A DNA stretch of 64,000 bases from Streptomyces bluensis. GTDB lineage: Bacteria; Actinomycetota; Actinomycetes; Streptomycetales; Streptomycetaceae. The notes under the pieces were generated by a model. That model worked only from the letters and a program-made list of their open reading frames with translations, did no database searches and was not told the DNA's origin. Location: positions 186,001 through 250,000 of the forward strand of contig NZ_BMVM01000009.1 in the NCBI RefSeq assembly GCF_014650715.1. Reading direction: 5' to 3'. Positions 30,954 through 40,093 of this stretch are shown one piece after another (position 1 is the first letter of the stretch; each line of letters begins with the position of its first letter). The position numbers were made by a program, and so were the translations under genes.

Positions 30954-32984
30954 ATGACGTCGACGCCGACGGGCGCCCGGCAGAATTTCGACCCGTCTGA
31001 GACCACCCAGCTCAGGGTGCCATCGACTCGGACGGGCAGCTTCCGCAGGATCAAGAAGACGCTGCCCAGATACGACTACGAGCACTACAGCCGACTCGCG
31101 GGCCCCCTCACTCAACCCGATCCGACCAAGCCGTACAAGGTGCAGTACCGCACTCTGCTCTCGCAGGAGCCGCACCGCGTCCGCGCCGCCCTGATGCTGG
31201 GTGCGGCCCCGATACTCTCCCTGGTCCTGCTGTTCTGGCTGCTGCAGCCGGAGCACTGGACCGAACGCGACTACCCGGCCTACGACTTCCTGCCGGCGCT
31301 CGACGTCGTGATGCTGGTCTCGATCGGTCTGATCGAGTTCTTCCGCTGCATGAACGTGCTGTCGAACGCGCACGCCACCCTCGTCGCCCGCGACCCGGTC
31401 CCGGTGGTGCCCGAGGTCGGCACCCGAGTCGCCTTCCTCACCTCCTTCGTGCCCGGCAAGGAGCCGCTGGAGATGGTGACGAAGACACTGGAGGCGGCGG
31501 TGAAGATCCGCCACCGGGGCCTCATGCACGTCTGGCTGCTGGACGAAGGCGACGACCCCGAGGTGAAGGCGGTCTGCGAGCGCCTCGGCGTGCACCACTT
31601 CTCCCGCAAGGGCGTCGCGAAGTGGAACCGGCCCAAGGGCCCGCACCGCGCCAAGACCAAGCACGGCAACTACAACGCCTGGCTGGACGCGCACGGCGAC
31701 GACTACGACTACTTCGCCTCGGTCGACACCGACCATGTGCCGCTGCCCAACTACCTGGAGCGGATGCTCGGTTTTTTCCGCGACCCGGACGTGGGCTTCG
31801 TCATCGGCCCGCAGGTGTACGGCAACTACGACAACCCCATCACCAAGTCGGCGGAGTCGCAGCAGTTCCTCTTCCACGCGCTGATCCAGCGCGCGGGCAA
31901 CGCGTACGGCGCGCCGATGTTCGTGGGCACCTCGAACGCCGTACGCATCAAGGCGCTCAAGCAGATCGGCGGCCTGTACGACTCGATCACCGAGGACATG
32001 GCGACGGGCTTCGAGATCCACCGCCACAGAAACCCGGCGACGGGCAGGAAGTGGCGCTCGGTCTACACCCCGGACGTGCTCGCGGTCGGTGAGGGACCGG
32101 CGGCCTGGACGGACTTCTTCACCCAGCAGATGCGCTGGTCGCGAGGGACGTACGAGACGATCCTCAAGCAGTACTGGAAGGGCTGGTACTCGCTGCCGCC
32201 GAGCAAGCTCTTCAACTACACGATGATGATCATCTTCTACCCGATGTCGGCCCTCAACTGGATCCTGGCAGCGCTGAGTTGCGCGCTGTTCCTGGGTCTG
32301 GGCGCCTCGGGTGTGAACATCGACCCGACGATCTGGCTGATGCTCTACGGCAACGCCTCCGCGCTCCAGATCGGTCTCTACGTCTGGAACCGCCGCCACA
32401 ACGTCTCGCCGCACGAGCCGGAGGGCTCCGGCGGCGTGGCCGGCATGATCATGTCCGCGCTGTCGGCACCGCTCTACGCGAAGGCGCTGATCGATTCGGT
32501 GCTGCGCCGCAAGAGCAAGTTCGTGGTCACGCCCAAGGGGGATTCGGCCAGCCCGGACACGTGGTTCGGGACCTTCCGGTACCACTGGTACTTCATCCTG
32601 GTCTTCGCCGCCTCGATCAGTGCGGGCTTCGCCTTCGGCCACTCCCACCCCGCGATGATCATCTGGGCGACGTTCGCGCTGCTGATCACCGCCTCGCCGA
32701 TGTTCGCCTGGCGCTGGCAGATGCGGCAGGACCAGAAGAAGCCGACGGGTGCGGCACCGGCGGCGGGAGAACCGCAGGGCGCCGTGACGTCGACACAGCC
32801 GTTGCCGGCCCAGCAGGGCCCGCACACGGGGGCCCCACACATGGGCGGCCCGCACATGGGGGTCCCACATACGGGTGGTCCTCACACTGGGGGCCACGCG
32901 CCGCAGCAGAAACCGAGCTGGGCGGCCCCGCACGGCGGCAACGAGCAGACCATGCAGATCGCCCTTGGGGGACGTAAGAAATGA
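30954..32984 (+). CDS. cslA: Cellulose synthase-like glycosyltransferase CslA
   Basis: 676 aa GT2 enzyme. Two N-terminal membrane helices (about 78-96 and 110-130), then the catalytic domain with LLDEGDDPE, SVDTDHVP (DxD), ITEDMATGFE (TED) and QQMRWSRG (QxxRW), then several membrane helices. Gene order with glxA (ATGA overlap) and a GH6 gene is the known Streptomyces cslA locus, which makes a beta-1,4 glycan at hyphal tips. The C-terminal ~60 residues are unusual: after the last helix comes a Pro/His/Gly/Met repeat (GPHTGAPHMGGPHMG and on). No PilZ domain was seen, so direct c-di-GMP activation as in BcsA is not indicated. Confidence 0.95.
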   Translation: MTSTPTGARQNFDPSETTQLRVPSTRTGSFRRIKKTLPRYDYEHYSRLAGPLTQPDPTKPYKVQYRTLLSQEPHRVRAALMLGAAPILSLVLLFWLLQPEHWTERDYPAYDFLPALDVVMLVSIGLIEFFRCMNVLSNAHATLVARDPVPVVPEVGTRVAFLTSFVPGKEPLEMVTKTLEAAVKIRHRGLMHVWLLDEGDDPEVKAVCERLGVHHFSRKGVAKWNRPKGPHRAKTKHGNYNAWLDAHGDDYDYFASVDTDHVPLPNYLERMLGFFRDPDVGFVIGPQVYGNYDNPITKSAESQQFLFHALIQRAGNAYGAPMFVGTSNAVRIKALKQIGGLYDSITEDMATGFEIHRHRNPATGRKWRSVYTPDVLAVGEGPAAWTDFFTQQMRWSRGTYETILKQYWKGWYSLPPSKLFNYTMMIIFYPMSALNWILAALSCALFLGLGASGVNIDPTIWLMLYGNASALQIGLYVWNRRHNVSPHEPEGSGGVAGMIMSALSAPLYAKALIDSVLRRKSKFVVTPKGDSASPDTWFGTFRYHWYFILVFAASISAGFAFGHSHPAMIIWATFALLITASPMFAWRWQMRQDQKKPTGAAPAAGEPQGAVTSTQPLPAQQGPHTGAPHMGGPHMGVPHTGGPHTGGHAPQQKPSWAAPHGGNEQTMQIALGGRKK

Positions 32985-34918
32985 CAGACCGTGCAGGCCG
33001 CCGTCGCGCTCGTCGTCTGGCGATAGGCGCGGCGGTGGTGCTGGCGCTGGCCGGGATGAACGGGCCGTGGCTGTACCGCTTCGGGACGGAGCAGTACCAC
33101 CAGTACAAGATCAACAGACCTGAGTACAAGGCCGAGAACGGCAAGTGGGACATCGTCGAGTTCCCCAAGGAGTTCCGGCAGAACACGATCCACGCGGCGC
33201 TGCTGCGCACCGGGAAGGTGCTGTTGGTCGCGGGTTCGGGCAACAACCAGGACAACTTCGACGCGAAGAAGTTCGACACCCGGATCTGGGACCCGGTGAA
33301 GGGCACGATCAAGAAGATCCCGACGCCCGCCGACCTGTTCTGCACGGGCCACACCCAGTTGGGCAACGGCAACCTGCTGATCGCGGGCGGCACCAAGCGG
33401 TACGAGAAGCTCAAGGGTGACGTCACCAAGGCCGGCGGCCTGATGATCGTCCACAACGAGAACCCGGACAAGCCGATCACCCTGCCCGCGGGCACCAAGT
33501 TCACCGGCAAGGAGAACGGCAAGACGTTCATCTCCAAGGACCCGGTGCTCGTACCGCGTGCGAAGAAGGTGTTCGACCCGGCGACCGGCAGGTTCCTGCG
33601 CAACGACCCGGGGCTCGGCCGTATCTACGTCGAGGCCGCGAGGTCCGGCAAGAAGTACGAGACCGGCACCGAGGACAACTACCGGGTCCAGGGCCTCACG
33701 GGCGCCGACGCGCGCAACACGTACGGCATCGCGCAGAAGCTCGCCCTCGACAAGAAGGACTTCCAGGGCATCAGGGACGCCTTCGAGTTCGACCCGGTCG
33801 CCGAGAAGTACATCAAGGTCGATCCGATGAACGAGGCGCGTTGGTACCCCACGCTGACCACCCTCTCGGACGGCAAGGTCCTCTCCCTGTCCGGGCTGGA
33901 CGAGATCGGCCAGCTGGTGCCGGGCAAGAACGAGGTCTACAACCCGTCGACCAAGGCGTGGACGTACACGAAGAAGATCCGGCAGTTCCCGACCTACCCG
34001 GCGATCTCCCTGATGCAGAACGGCAAGCTGTTCTACTCGGGCGCGAACGCCGGGTACGGCCCCGACGACGTGGGCCGCGACCCGGGCATCTGGGACCTGG
34101 AGACCAACAAGTTCACCAAGGTCCCGGGCATGAGCGACCAGAAACTGCTGGAGACCGCCGGCACGGTGCTGCTGCCGCCCGCGCAGGACGAGAAGTACAT
34201 GGTGATCGGCGGCGGCGGGGTCGGCGAGTCGGAGAGGTCCAGCAAGAAGACCCGCATCGTCGACCTGCTGAAGGACGACCCGAGGTTCGTGGACGGGCCG
34301 TCGCTGGAGAAGGGCACGCGCTACCCGCAGGCCTCGATCCTGCCCGACGACACCGTGCTCATCTCCGGTGGCTCGGAGGACTACCGCGGCCGCGGCGCCT
34401 CCGACATCCTCCAGGCACGGCTCTACGACGCGAAGAACGGCGACATGCGGCGCGTGGCCGACCCGCTGGTGGGCCGCAACTACCACTCGGGGTCCATCCT
34501 GCTCCCCGACGGCCGGGTGATGTTCTTCGGCTCGGACTCGCTCTACGCGGACAAGGCCAACACCAAGCCGGGTGAGTTCGAGCAGCGCATCGAGATCTAC
34601 ACGCCGCCGTACCTGTACCGGGACGCGAGGCCGTCCCTCTCCGGGGGCCCGAAGACGGTTCAGCGGGGTGACTCGGCGACCTTCTCCTCGAAGCACGCCT
34701 CGTCCATCAGGACGGCCCGTCTGATCCGCCCCAGCGCGTCCACCCATGTCACGGACGTCGACCAGAAGTCCATCGCCCTCGACGTCAAGACGTCCGGCAG
34801 CAGCGTCACGGTGACCGTCCCGAAGAACCGCAACCTGGTCCAGTCCGGCTGGTACATGCTGTTCGTCACGGACGACCAGGGAACTCCGAGCAAGGCTCAG
34901 TGGGTGAGGGTTCCGTAG
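32981..34918 (+). CDS. glxA: GlxA copper radical oxidase (galactose oxidase-like)
   Basis: 645 aa, overlapping cslA by ATGA. An N-terminal membrane anchor (RRLAIGAAVVLALAGMNGPWLY) places the enzyme outside the cell. Kelch-type repeats form the seven-bladed propeller. Landmarks: LFCTGHTQL (C121, the Cys of the Cys-Tyr cofactor), NEARWYPTLTTL (partner Tyr with an adjacent Trp), GRNYHSGSILLPDGRVMFFGSDS (Tyr-His copper ligands) and a C-terminal Ig-like domain (DUF1929). GlxA oxidises terminal sugars of the CslA glycan and is needed for its deposition. Transcription ends directly after the stop codon in a very strong hairpin. Confidence 0.95.
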   Translation: MTDRAGRRRARRLAIGAAVVLALAGMNGPWLYRFGTEQYHQYKINRPEYKAENGKWDIVEFPKEFRQNTIHAALLRTGKVLLVAGSGNNQDNFDAKKFDTRIWDPVKGTIKKIPTPADLFCTGHTQLGNGNLLIAGGTKRYEKLKGDVTKAGGLMIVHNENPDKPITLPAGTKFTGKENGKTFISKDPVLVPRAKKVFDPATGRFLRNDPGLGRIYVEAARSGKKYETGTEDNYRVQGLTGADARNTYGIAQKLALDKKDFQGIRDAFEFDPVAEKYIKVDPMNEARWYPTLTTLSDGKVLSLSGLDEIGQLVPGKNEVYNPSTKAWTYTKKIRQFPTYPAISLMQNGKLFYSGANAGYGPDDVGRDPGIWDLETNKFTKVPGMSDQKLLETAGTVLLPPAQDEKYMVIGGGGVGESERSSKKTRIVDLLKDDPRFVDGPSLEKGTRYPQASILPDDTVLISGGSEDYRGRGASDILQARLYDAKNGDMRRVADPLVGRNYHSGSILLPDGRVMFFGSDSLYADKANTKPGEFEQRIEIYTPPYLYRDARPSLSGGPKTVQRGDSATFSSKHASSIRTARLIRPSASTHVTDVDQKSIALDVKTSGSSVTVTVPKNRNLVQSGWYMLFVTDDQGTPSKAQWVRVP

Positions 34919-34973
34919 GACTCAAAACAGCAGGTCCCCCGCGCGATGCGCGGGGGACCTGCTGTTTTGAGTC
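34919..34973. terminator. 26-bp perfect hairpin, bidirectional terminator
   Basis: It begins at the base after the glxA stop: a 26-bp fully paired stem (34919-34944 with 34948-34973) and loop GAT, with AAAA in the left arm and TTTT in the right, then TTTGGGG. It should terminate glxA from the left and the GH6 gene from the right. Confidence 0.92.
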
Positions 34974-35063
34974 TTTGGGGGCGCGAGGAACTGCGCGACA
35001 AGCCACAACGCACCCGCAGCCGCCAAGCAACCGAAAGCACCCCCACAGAAGGCGCCCCCGTTG

Positions 35064-36077
35064 TCAGCCGGAGGCCCCCGTCAACTTCAACGCGTACTCC
35101 GGCCACCACTCCCCCGCCTTGGGCCCCCCCTTGCACTCACCGTCCGACTCACCGGGCCGCTTGACCCACACATACGCGTCCACCAGAGGATCGGCCGTCT
35201 TCGTGGTCGGGGCCTCACCCAACGCCCGCCCCGGCGGATTGCACCAGCGCTCGTCGGCCTTCCCCTCGGTGTACGGCCCGTTGCCGTTACGACTGGTGTC
35301 GATGACGAACGGCTTGTTCCCGACCTTCGCGGAGAGCTCCTTGCCGTACTTGATGGAGTCCTCGGTGGTGTAGAAGTTCGAGACGTTGACCGAGAACCCG
35401 TCGGCCTGGTCCACGCCCGCCCACTTCAACGGCTCGAAGATCTGGTCGGGGTGCCCCCACCCGGCGTTGCCCGCGTCCAGGTACACCTTGGTGTTCCGCA
35501 GCGCCCCGAGCTTCTCGATCGCGCCCTTGAGCAGGTCGTACCGCTCCTCGTGGAACTCTTCCGCGGTACACCCGTCCACCAGGTGCAGCACCGCGTCCGG
35601 CTCCAGGACGACCGTCGCGGGCCGGTCGCCGATGCCCTTGGCGACGCCGTCGATCCACGCCCGGTACGCGTTGCCGTCGGCCGCGCCGCCGCTGGAGTAC
35701 TGGCCGCAGTCGCGGTGCGGAATGTTGTAGAGGACGAGGAGCGCGTCCCGGTCCGCCTTCTCGGCCGCCTCGGTGAACCCCTTCGCCTCCTGCTCGGGGT
35801 TCTCCGGCCCGATCCAGTTCCCGGTCGGCTGCTCGGCGATCTTGCGGATCTGCTTCGCTTCCTCCGTCTTGCCGTCCTTCTCGTACGCGGCGACCTGCTT
35901 CGCCGCGTTCCCCTCCGGGTTGACCCAGAACGGGTCCGAACCCTTGGGCTGCTGGCTGATCTTGCCGTCGGAGCCCTTGTCATCCTTGTCGCCGCCGTCT
36001 CCCCCGAAACAGCCGGCGACGAGCAGTGCCGCCCCCGCCACGACCACGGACGCCCGTGCCCCCCTCTTGCCGTACAT
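35064..36077 (-). CDS. cslZ: GH6-family glucanase lipoprotein (CslZ-like)
   Basis: 337 aa from ATG 36077; the open frame to 36272 has no coding support. Lipobox LLVAGCF gives a membrane-anchored lipoprotein with an acidic Gly/Asp/Lys linker. GH6 hallmarks: NIPHRDCGQYSSGG (catalytic-loop Asp), VVLEPDAV (acid Asp), DAGNAGWGHP, and GFSVNVSNFYTTEDSIKYG. It hydrolyses beta-1,4-glucan and lies next to cslA-glxA, as S. coelicolor SCO2838 does (cslZ as I recall it), probably trimming the glycan. It converges on glxA. Confidence 0.88.
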   Translation of the reverse strand: MYGKRGARASVVVAGAALLVAGCFGGDGGDKDDKGSDGKISQQPKGSDPFWVNPEGNAAKQVAAYEKDGKTEEAKQIRKIAEQPTGNWIGPENPEQEAKGFTEAAEKADRDALLVLYNIPHRDCGQYSSGGAADGNAYRAWIDGVAKGIGDRPATVVLEPDAVLHLVDGCTAEEFHEERYDLLKGAIEKLGALRNTKVYLDAGNAGWGHPDQIFEPLKWAGVDQADGFSVNVSNFYTTEDSIKYGKELSAKVGNKPFVIDTSRNGNGPYTEGKADERWCNPPGRALGEAPTTKTADPLVDAYVWVKRPGESDGECKGGPKAGEWWPEYALKLTGASG

Positions 36078-36465
36078 CCAACTCCCCCCTGTATGCAGCG
36101 CCGTACGTCCCAATCCTGACATACGTCCCGCCGCGCCCCCGAGATCATCCGTGCCTTGTCGGACACCGAACGGCCTTTCGTGCAGGACGAGTTGGCCGAC
36201 CGCCGCACACGCCGGACCACACCGGACCACGCCGACAAGCAATGGCGAAAGCCCGCCGTCCGGGTGCATCACATAGAGCCACCGGTGGTCGACTTGGCGT
36301 CAAACTGCCTCTAGGCCAGGGGCTTTCATCCGTTCTAGAGTTGTTCGAACGAGATGACCTCCCGCGCCTGTGCCGGGTTACTCCCGCGGCCCGAGCGCGC
36401 GCGGTAGAGGACCAGCCCGGTCGGCGGCTCCGGGGGGAGCGGGTCGCCGACCGGGCCAAGGTGGG
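36078..36465. other. 388-bp gap between GH6 and sortase-like genes
   Basis: Presumably the GH6 promoter region. The open frames here show no ribosome site or protein-like sequence. A lower-GC patch at about 36315-36360 (TTCTAGAGTTGTTCGAACGA) is the only notable element. Confidence 0.5.
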
Positions 36466-37176
36466 TCACGGTCTCGCAGCGGTGAGGTACGCGGACACGA
36501 TCACGTCGGGCGTGCAGGTGCCGTTGTCCTGGCTGCCGTTGTCCCGGTCGACGGTGCGGCCGCAGCCGACCAGCCGCAGCTCGGCCCGCCCCGACTGCCG
36601 TACGCCGTACGCCTGTCGGGCGTCGAGGCGTTCCCGGCCGACGAGCCTGACGTCGTCCACGGTGAACTCGGCGGCCGTCCCGTCGTCGCGGACCACCCGG
36701 ACCGTCTCGCCGATCCGCACCGCGCCGAGCCCGTGGAAGACGCCGGGCCGTGCCCCGGTGCCGGCGTACCCCACGAACAGCTCGGCTCCCTCGGCACCAG
36801 GGCGTGTTCCGGCCGCGTACCAGCCGACGGCGCCCGAGCGGGCGTACGGCGGCGGGTCGATCGCGCCCCGGTCGTCCGGTCCGCGGGCCGTGACCGGCGC
36901 CCGCACGCCCAGGGACGGGATGTCCAGCCGTTGCGGCCGGGCGTCTTCCCACAGGTCGGTCGCGTGGTCCTTCACGGGCGGCGGTTCGGCCCCGGCGGGC
37001 CGCCCGACCGCCGCCACGTCCCCGGTGGTCGGCGCCCAGATCCCCTGCCGTACGTCGGTCACCTCACGCCCCCACAGCCACAGGCCGAGCAACAGCACGG
37101 CCCAGGCGACGCCGGTGACGGGGCGGCCGCTGCCGCTGGGACGGTTCCGTTCGTCAGTCATCCGGTCATCGGTCAT
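36466..37176 (-). CDS. Class F sortase-like protein lacking the catalytic His
   Basis: 236 aa from ATG 37176. One N-terminal membrane helix (VTGVAWAVLLLGLWLWG) is followed by an extracytoplasmic sortase-type beta barrel: RLDIPSLGVRAPVTARG, ELFVGYAGTGARPGVFHGLGAVRIGETVRVVRDDGT. In active class F sortases the strand before the 'TGPxVF' turn reads GHVD; here it is GYAG, so the catalytic His is Tyr137. The Cys is kept (LRLVGCGRTVD, C205) but without the usual Thr before it. It may therefore be inactive or altered. It is co-transcribed with a secreted surface protein gene 5 bp upstream. Confidence 0.75.
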   Translation of the reverse strand: MTDDRMTDERNRPSGSGRPVTGVAWAVLLLGLWLWGREVTDVRQGIWAPTTGDVAAVGRPAGAEPPPVKDHATDLWEDARPQRLDIPSLGVRAPVTARGPDDRGAIDPPPYARSGAVGWYAAGTRPGAEGAELFVGYAGTGARPGVFHGLGAVRIGETVRVVRDDGTAAEFTVDDVRLVGRERLDARQAYGVRQSGRAELRLVGCGRTVDRDNGSQDNGTCTPDVIVSAYLTAARP

Positions 37177-37181
37177 CTCCG

Positions 37182-37871
37182 TCACTCCGTGCTGCGGCCC
37201 CTGCGGGCGCCGCGGCGGACGACGACCAGCGCGGCCACACTCGCCAGGACGAGCCCGACCACGGCGTGACGGGCGCCCGGGCCCTCGTCCCGGGGGTTCA
37301 GCTCCCTGTTCTCCTTGGCGACGTTCTCCTTGGCGACGTTCCCCTTGGCGACGACGTGCGCGGTCTCGCCACCGCCCACGCCAGAGGCCGTGGCCTGCGG
37401 CGACGCCGGGGCCGGTGTGGTCAGAGGAACCGGTGTGGTCAGAGGAGCCGGTGTGGTCGCGGCGGCGGACGGCCCCCGCGCGCCCGCCTTCCCGGCGACC
37501 GTGAGCATCGCCTCGATCTTGTCCTCGACGCCGTCGCAGGGGACCTCGACCCGGTACGTTCCCGGCCTGAGCGAGGAGCGGACCCGGGTCTCGCCGACGA
37601 GCACACCGCCCCTGCCGGTGACCGCGGCCTCGGTGACCGCGGCCTCCGTGAGCACGGCGTCCGCCACGAACGCCTCCGACGAGGCCGTTCCCGTCCGCCC
37701 CGAGCATCCCCGGGCGCGCACCTGGATGTCGCTGCCGGGCGCCGCGGGCGACGGTGTCACCGAGATCCCGCCATCGGCCGCGTACGCCACCGGACATGCC
37801 GCCCCGGGCGTCAGCGTGGCCGCGACCGCGACCGCCGCACCGGAACAGAATGTGAGTCCTACTGAACCCAT
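37182..37871 (-). CDS. Secreted, C-terminally anchored hypothetical surface protein
   Basis: 229 aa. Signal peptide (AAVAVAATLTPGAACPVAYA), a beta-rich extracellular domain with two cysteines about 55 residues apart (RARGCSG, VEVPCDG), a Thr/Pro-rich wall-spanning stretch with repeats (TTPAPLTTPVPLTTPAP), a VAKGNVAKENVAKEN repeat, then a membrane helix and RRGARRGR. No LPxTG or LAxTG sequence is present, so it is probably membrane-anchored rather than sortase-processed. It lies in an operon with the degenerate sortase. Confidence 0.75.
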   Translation of the reverse strand: MGSVGLTFCSGAAVAVAATLTPGAACPVAYAADGGISVTPSPAAPGSDIQVRARGCSGRTGTASSEAFVADAVLTEAAVTEAAVTGRGGVLVGETRVRSSLRPGTYRVEVPCDGVEDKIEAMLTVAGKAGARGPSAAATTPAPLTTPVPLTTPAPASPQATASGVGGGETAHVVAKGNVAKENVAKENRELNPRDEGPGARHAVVGLVLASVAALVVVRRGARRGRSTE

Positions 37872-38004
37872 CGTGAACCTCCAGACATCTGGAGACTCCC
37901 TCTCCGGACCCGCACGCGCATCCGGGCAGGGGCGTGGCCTGCTCCGTTCGGGTGGGGGGATGTTTGCCGTGATGGGCGGGAGGGCCGGGAGGGGCGGTCG
38001 GGTG

Positions 38005-38784
38005 TCAAACGCGGTCGACCAGGTCGGCGATCGAGTCCACGACCTTGGAGGGCCGGTACGGGAAGTTCTCCACCTCGTCGGGGCGCGTGAGCCCCGTCAG
38101 CACGAGGAACGTCTGCATCCCCGCCTCGATACCGGCCAGGACGTCGGTGTCCATGCGGTCGCCGATCATCGCGCTGGTCTCGGAGTGCGCGCCGAGCGTG
38201 TTCAGCCCGGTCCGCATCATCAGCGGGTTCGGCTTGCCCGCGAAGTAGGGCTTCCGGCCGGTCGCCTTGGTGATGAGCGCGGCGACCGCGCCGGTGGCGG
38301 GCAGCGGGCCCTCGGTCGACGGGCCGGTCTCGTCGGGGTTGGTCGCGATGAAGCGGGCACCCGCCTCGATCAGCCGCACGGCCTTGGTCATGGCCTCGAA
38401 GGAGTACGTACGGGTCTCCCCGAGGACGACGTAGTCGGGGTCGTGGTCCGTGAGTACGTACCCGATGTCGTGCAGGGCGGTGGTGAGGCCCGCCTCGCCG
38501 ATGACGTAGGCCGTGCCGCCGGGCCGCTGGTCGTCGAGGAACTGGGCGGTGGCGAGGGCGGAGGTCCAGATGTTCCCGACGGGCACGTCCAGGCCCATAC
38601 GGGACAGCCGGGCGTGCAGGTCGCGGGGCGTGTAGATGGAGTTGTTGGTGAGCACGAGGAACGGCTTGCCGGACTCCCGGAGCTTCTTGATGAAGGCGTC
38701 GGCTCCGGGGATCGGCACGCCCTCGTGTATCAGCACACCGTCCATGTCGGTGAGCCACGACTCGATGGGCTTGCGCTCTGCCAT
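38005..38784 (-). CDS. HAD-IIA family phosphatase (NagD-like)
   Basis: 259 aa with GGAGAT before the start. HAD motif I is LTDMDGVLIHEG, motif II VLTNNS, motif III the Lys in FAGKPNPLMMRTG, and motif IV AMIGDRMDTDVLAGIEAGM. The C2 cap of class IIA is present. Such enzymes dephosphorylate nucleotides, sugar phosphates or phosphoglycolate; in Streptomyces they are housekeeping. No link to the neighbouring surface genes is evident. Confidence 0.9.
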   Translation of the reverse strand: MAERKPIESWLTDMDGVLIHEGVPIPGADAFIKKLRESGKPFLVLTNNSIYTPRDLHARLSRMGLDVPVGNIWTSALATAQFLDDQRPGGTAYVIGEAGLTTALHDIGYVLTDHDPDYVVLGETRTYSFEAMTKAVRLIEAGARFIATNPDETGPSTEGPLPATGAVAALITKATGRKPYFAGKPNPLMMRTGLNTLGAHSETSAMIGDRMDTDVLAGIEAGMQTFLVLTGLTRPDEVENFPYRPSKVVDSIADLVDRV

Positions 38785-38921
38785 GTGCGATCTCCTGCCG
38801 TACGTCCGCGGTTCGTGCTGGGCGCCGGACGTCTCTGTACCGACGGCCCCACCCTAGTGAGCGGTGGCCGGAAACAGGAGGGGGGATCTTGGCTCAGGGT
38901 TCGGCGTTCAGCGTTCAGCGC

Positions 38922-39935
38922 TCAGCGGGACGTCCGGCGGGCGAGCGCGACCAGCAGGGCGCCGAGGGTGAACAGCAAGGCCCCGGTGACGAACGTCAAC
39001 GTCATGACGTACGTCGACACGCCGGCCCCGGTCCGCGCCAGCTCCTCGGCGAAGGTCGAGCGCTCGTCGCTCGCGGCGGTGCCGCTGGTGCCTCCGGTGT
39101 CGCCGGTGCCGCCTTCACCGCCTTCCCTTCGGGCGGTGGTATCGCCTTGCTCTGGTTGCTCTGGTTGCTCTGGTCGCCCTGGGGTGTCCCGCTTGGGGGC
39201 GGGGGTGTCGCCTTCCGTTCGGGCGGTGCCATCACCGTGCTTGCGGGTGGTGGTGTCGCCTTCGTCGCGGCCGCTGGGTTCCTCGCGACCGCCGCTTTCC
39301 TCCCGGCCTCCGGACTCCTCTCCCCTCCGGCTGCTCCCTTCGTCACTGTCGACGATCCGGAACCGGTAGTCGTTCGACTCCCCCACCCAGTCGCCGTCGT
39401 CGCCCCGCCGCTGCACGACGGCCGCGTTCGCCACCACGTCGTTGTCGGGCACGGCTCCGGAGATGACGGCGAGGCGCAGTCTCACGGTGAGGGTGCTGCG
39501 GGGGCGGACGGTGAATCCGGAGAAGCCCTCGTGGTCGAGGACACCGACGAGTTCGTCCGCGTCGGTGCGCTCGAAGGTGACGGGGTGGGCATCGGAGCCG
39601 TCGTAGAACTCCAGGGTCGGCTGGGTCGGCTGGAGCGCGCGTTTGCCGTCGACGAGGACGATCACGGGGTGGATGTTCTCGCAGGTGCGGGAGGTGGTGT
39701 TGGTGAGTTCCAGGGACCAGGTGCCGTACCCGCCGCCCGCGTCGTAACGGGTCGGGCCGCCATGGATACGGCTGCGGAGGGGAAAGGAGCCGGGGTGGGT
39801 GCCGGCACAGGTGGGGCGGGAGGGATCGGCGGGCAGAGAGGTCGTGGCGGACGCGGCGGTGGCGTGCCGTGTCGTGCCGCCGGTGAGGACGGCTGCGGTC
39901 ACAAGAGCAAGGGCCAGACCCGTAAAAATTCGCAT
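38922..39935 (-). CDS. Sortase-anchored surface protein (LARTG signal)
   Basis: 337 aa from ATG 39935 (MRIFTGLALALVTAAVLTGG signal peptide). The extracellular part (about 35-205) is beta-rich, with one probable disulfide and many Asp/Arg. Then comes a disordered acidic repeat stretch (RGEESGGREESGGREEPSG, PEQPEQPEQ). It ends ELARTGAG, then a hydrophobic helix (TYVMTLTFVTGALLFTLGALLVALA) and RRTSR: a cell-wall sorting signal of the LAxTG kind used by Streptomyces class E sortases. A class E sortase gene lies at 44221-45024. The function of the exposed domain is unknown. Confidence 0.78.
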   Translation of the reverse strand: MRIFTGLALALVTAAVLTGGTTRHATAASATTSLPADPSRPTCAGTHPGSFPLRSRIHGGPTRYDAGGGYGTWSLELTNTTSRTCENIHPVIVLVDGKRALQPTQPTLEFYDGSDAHPVTFERTDADELVGVLDHEGFSGFTVRPRSTLTVRLRLAVISGAVPDNDVVANAAVVQRRGDDGDWVGESNDYRFRIVDSDEGSSRRGEESGGREESGGREEPSGRDEGDTTTRKHGDGTARTEGDTPAPKRDTPGRPEQPEQPEQGDTTARREGGEGGTGDTGGTSGTAASDERSTFAEELARTGAGVSTYVMTLTFVTGALLFTLGALLVALARRTSR

Positions 39936-40093
39936 AATCACATAACCTTGCCCGTCGGCTCCCACCATCGGCCGCGCCACGCCCTACACACCCCGAACGG
40001 CCCTCCAAGTCCCCTCGATCGGCCGAACGCGCCTCAGTCGCCCCACTCGCCCACTCGCCCACTCGCCGGGATCGATCATGCTTAAGTGGACGC

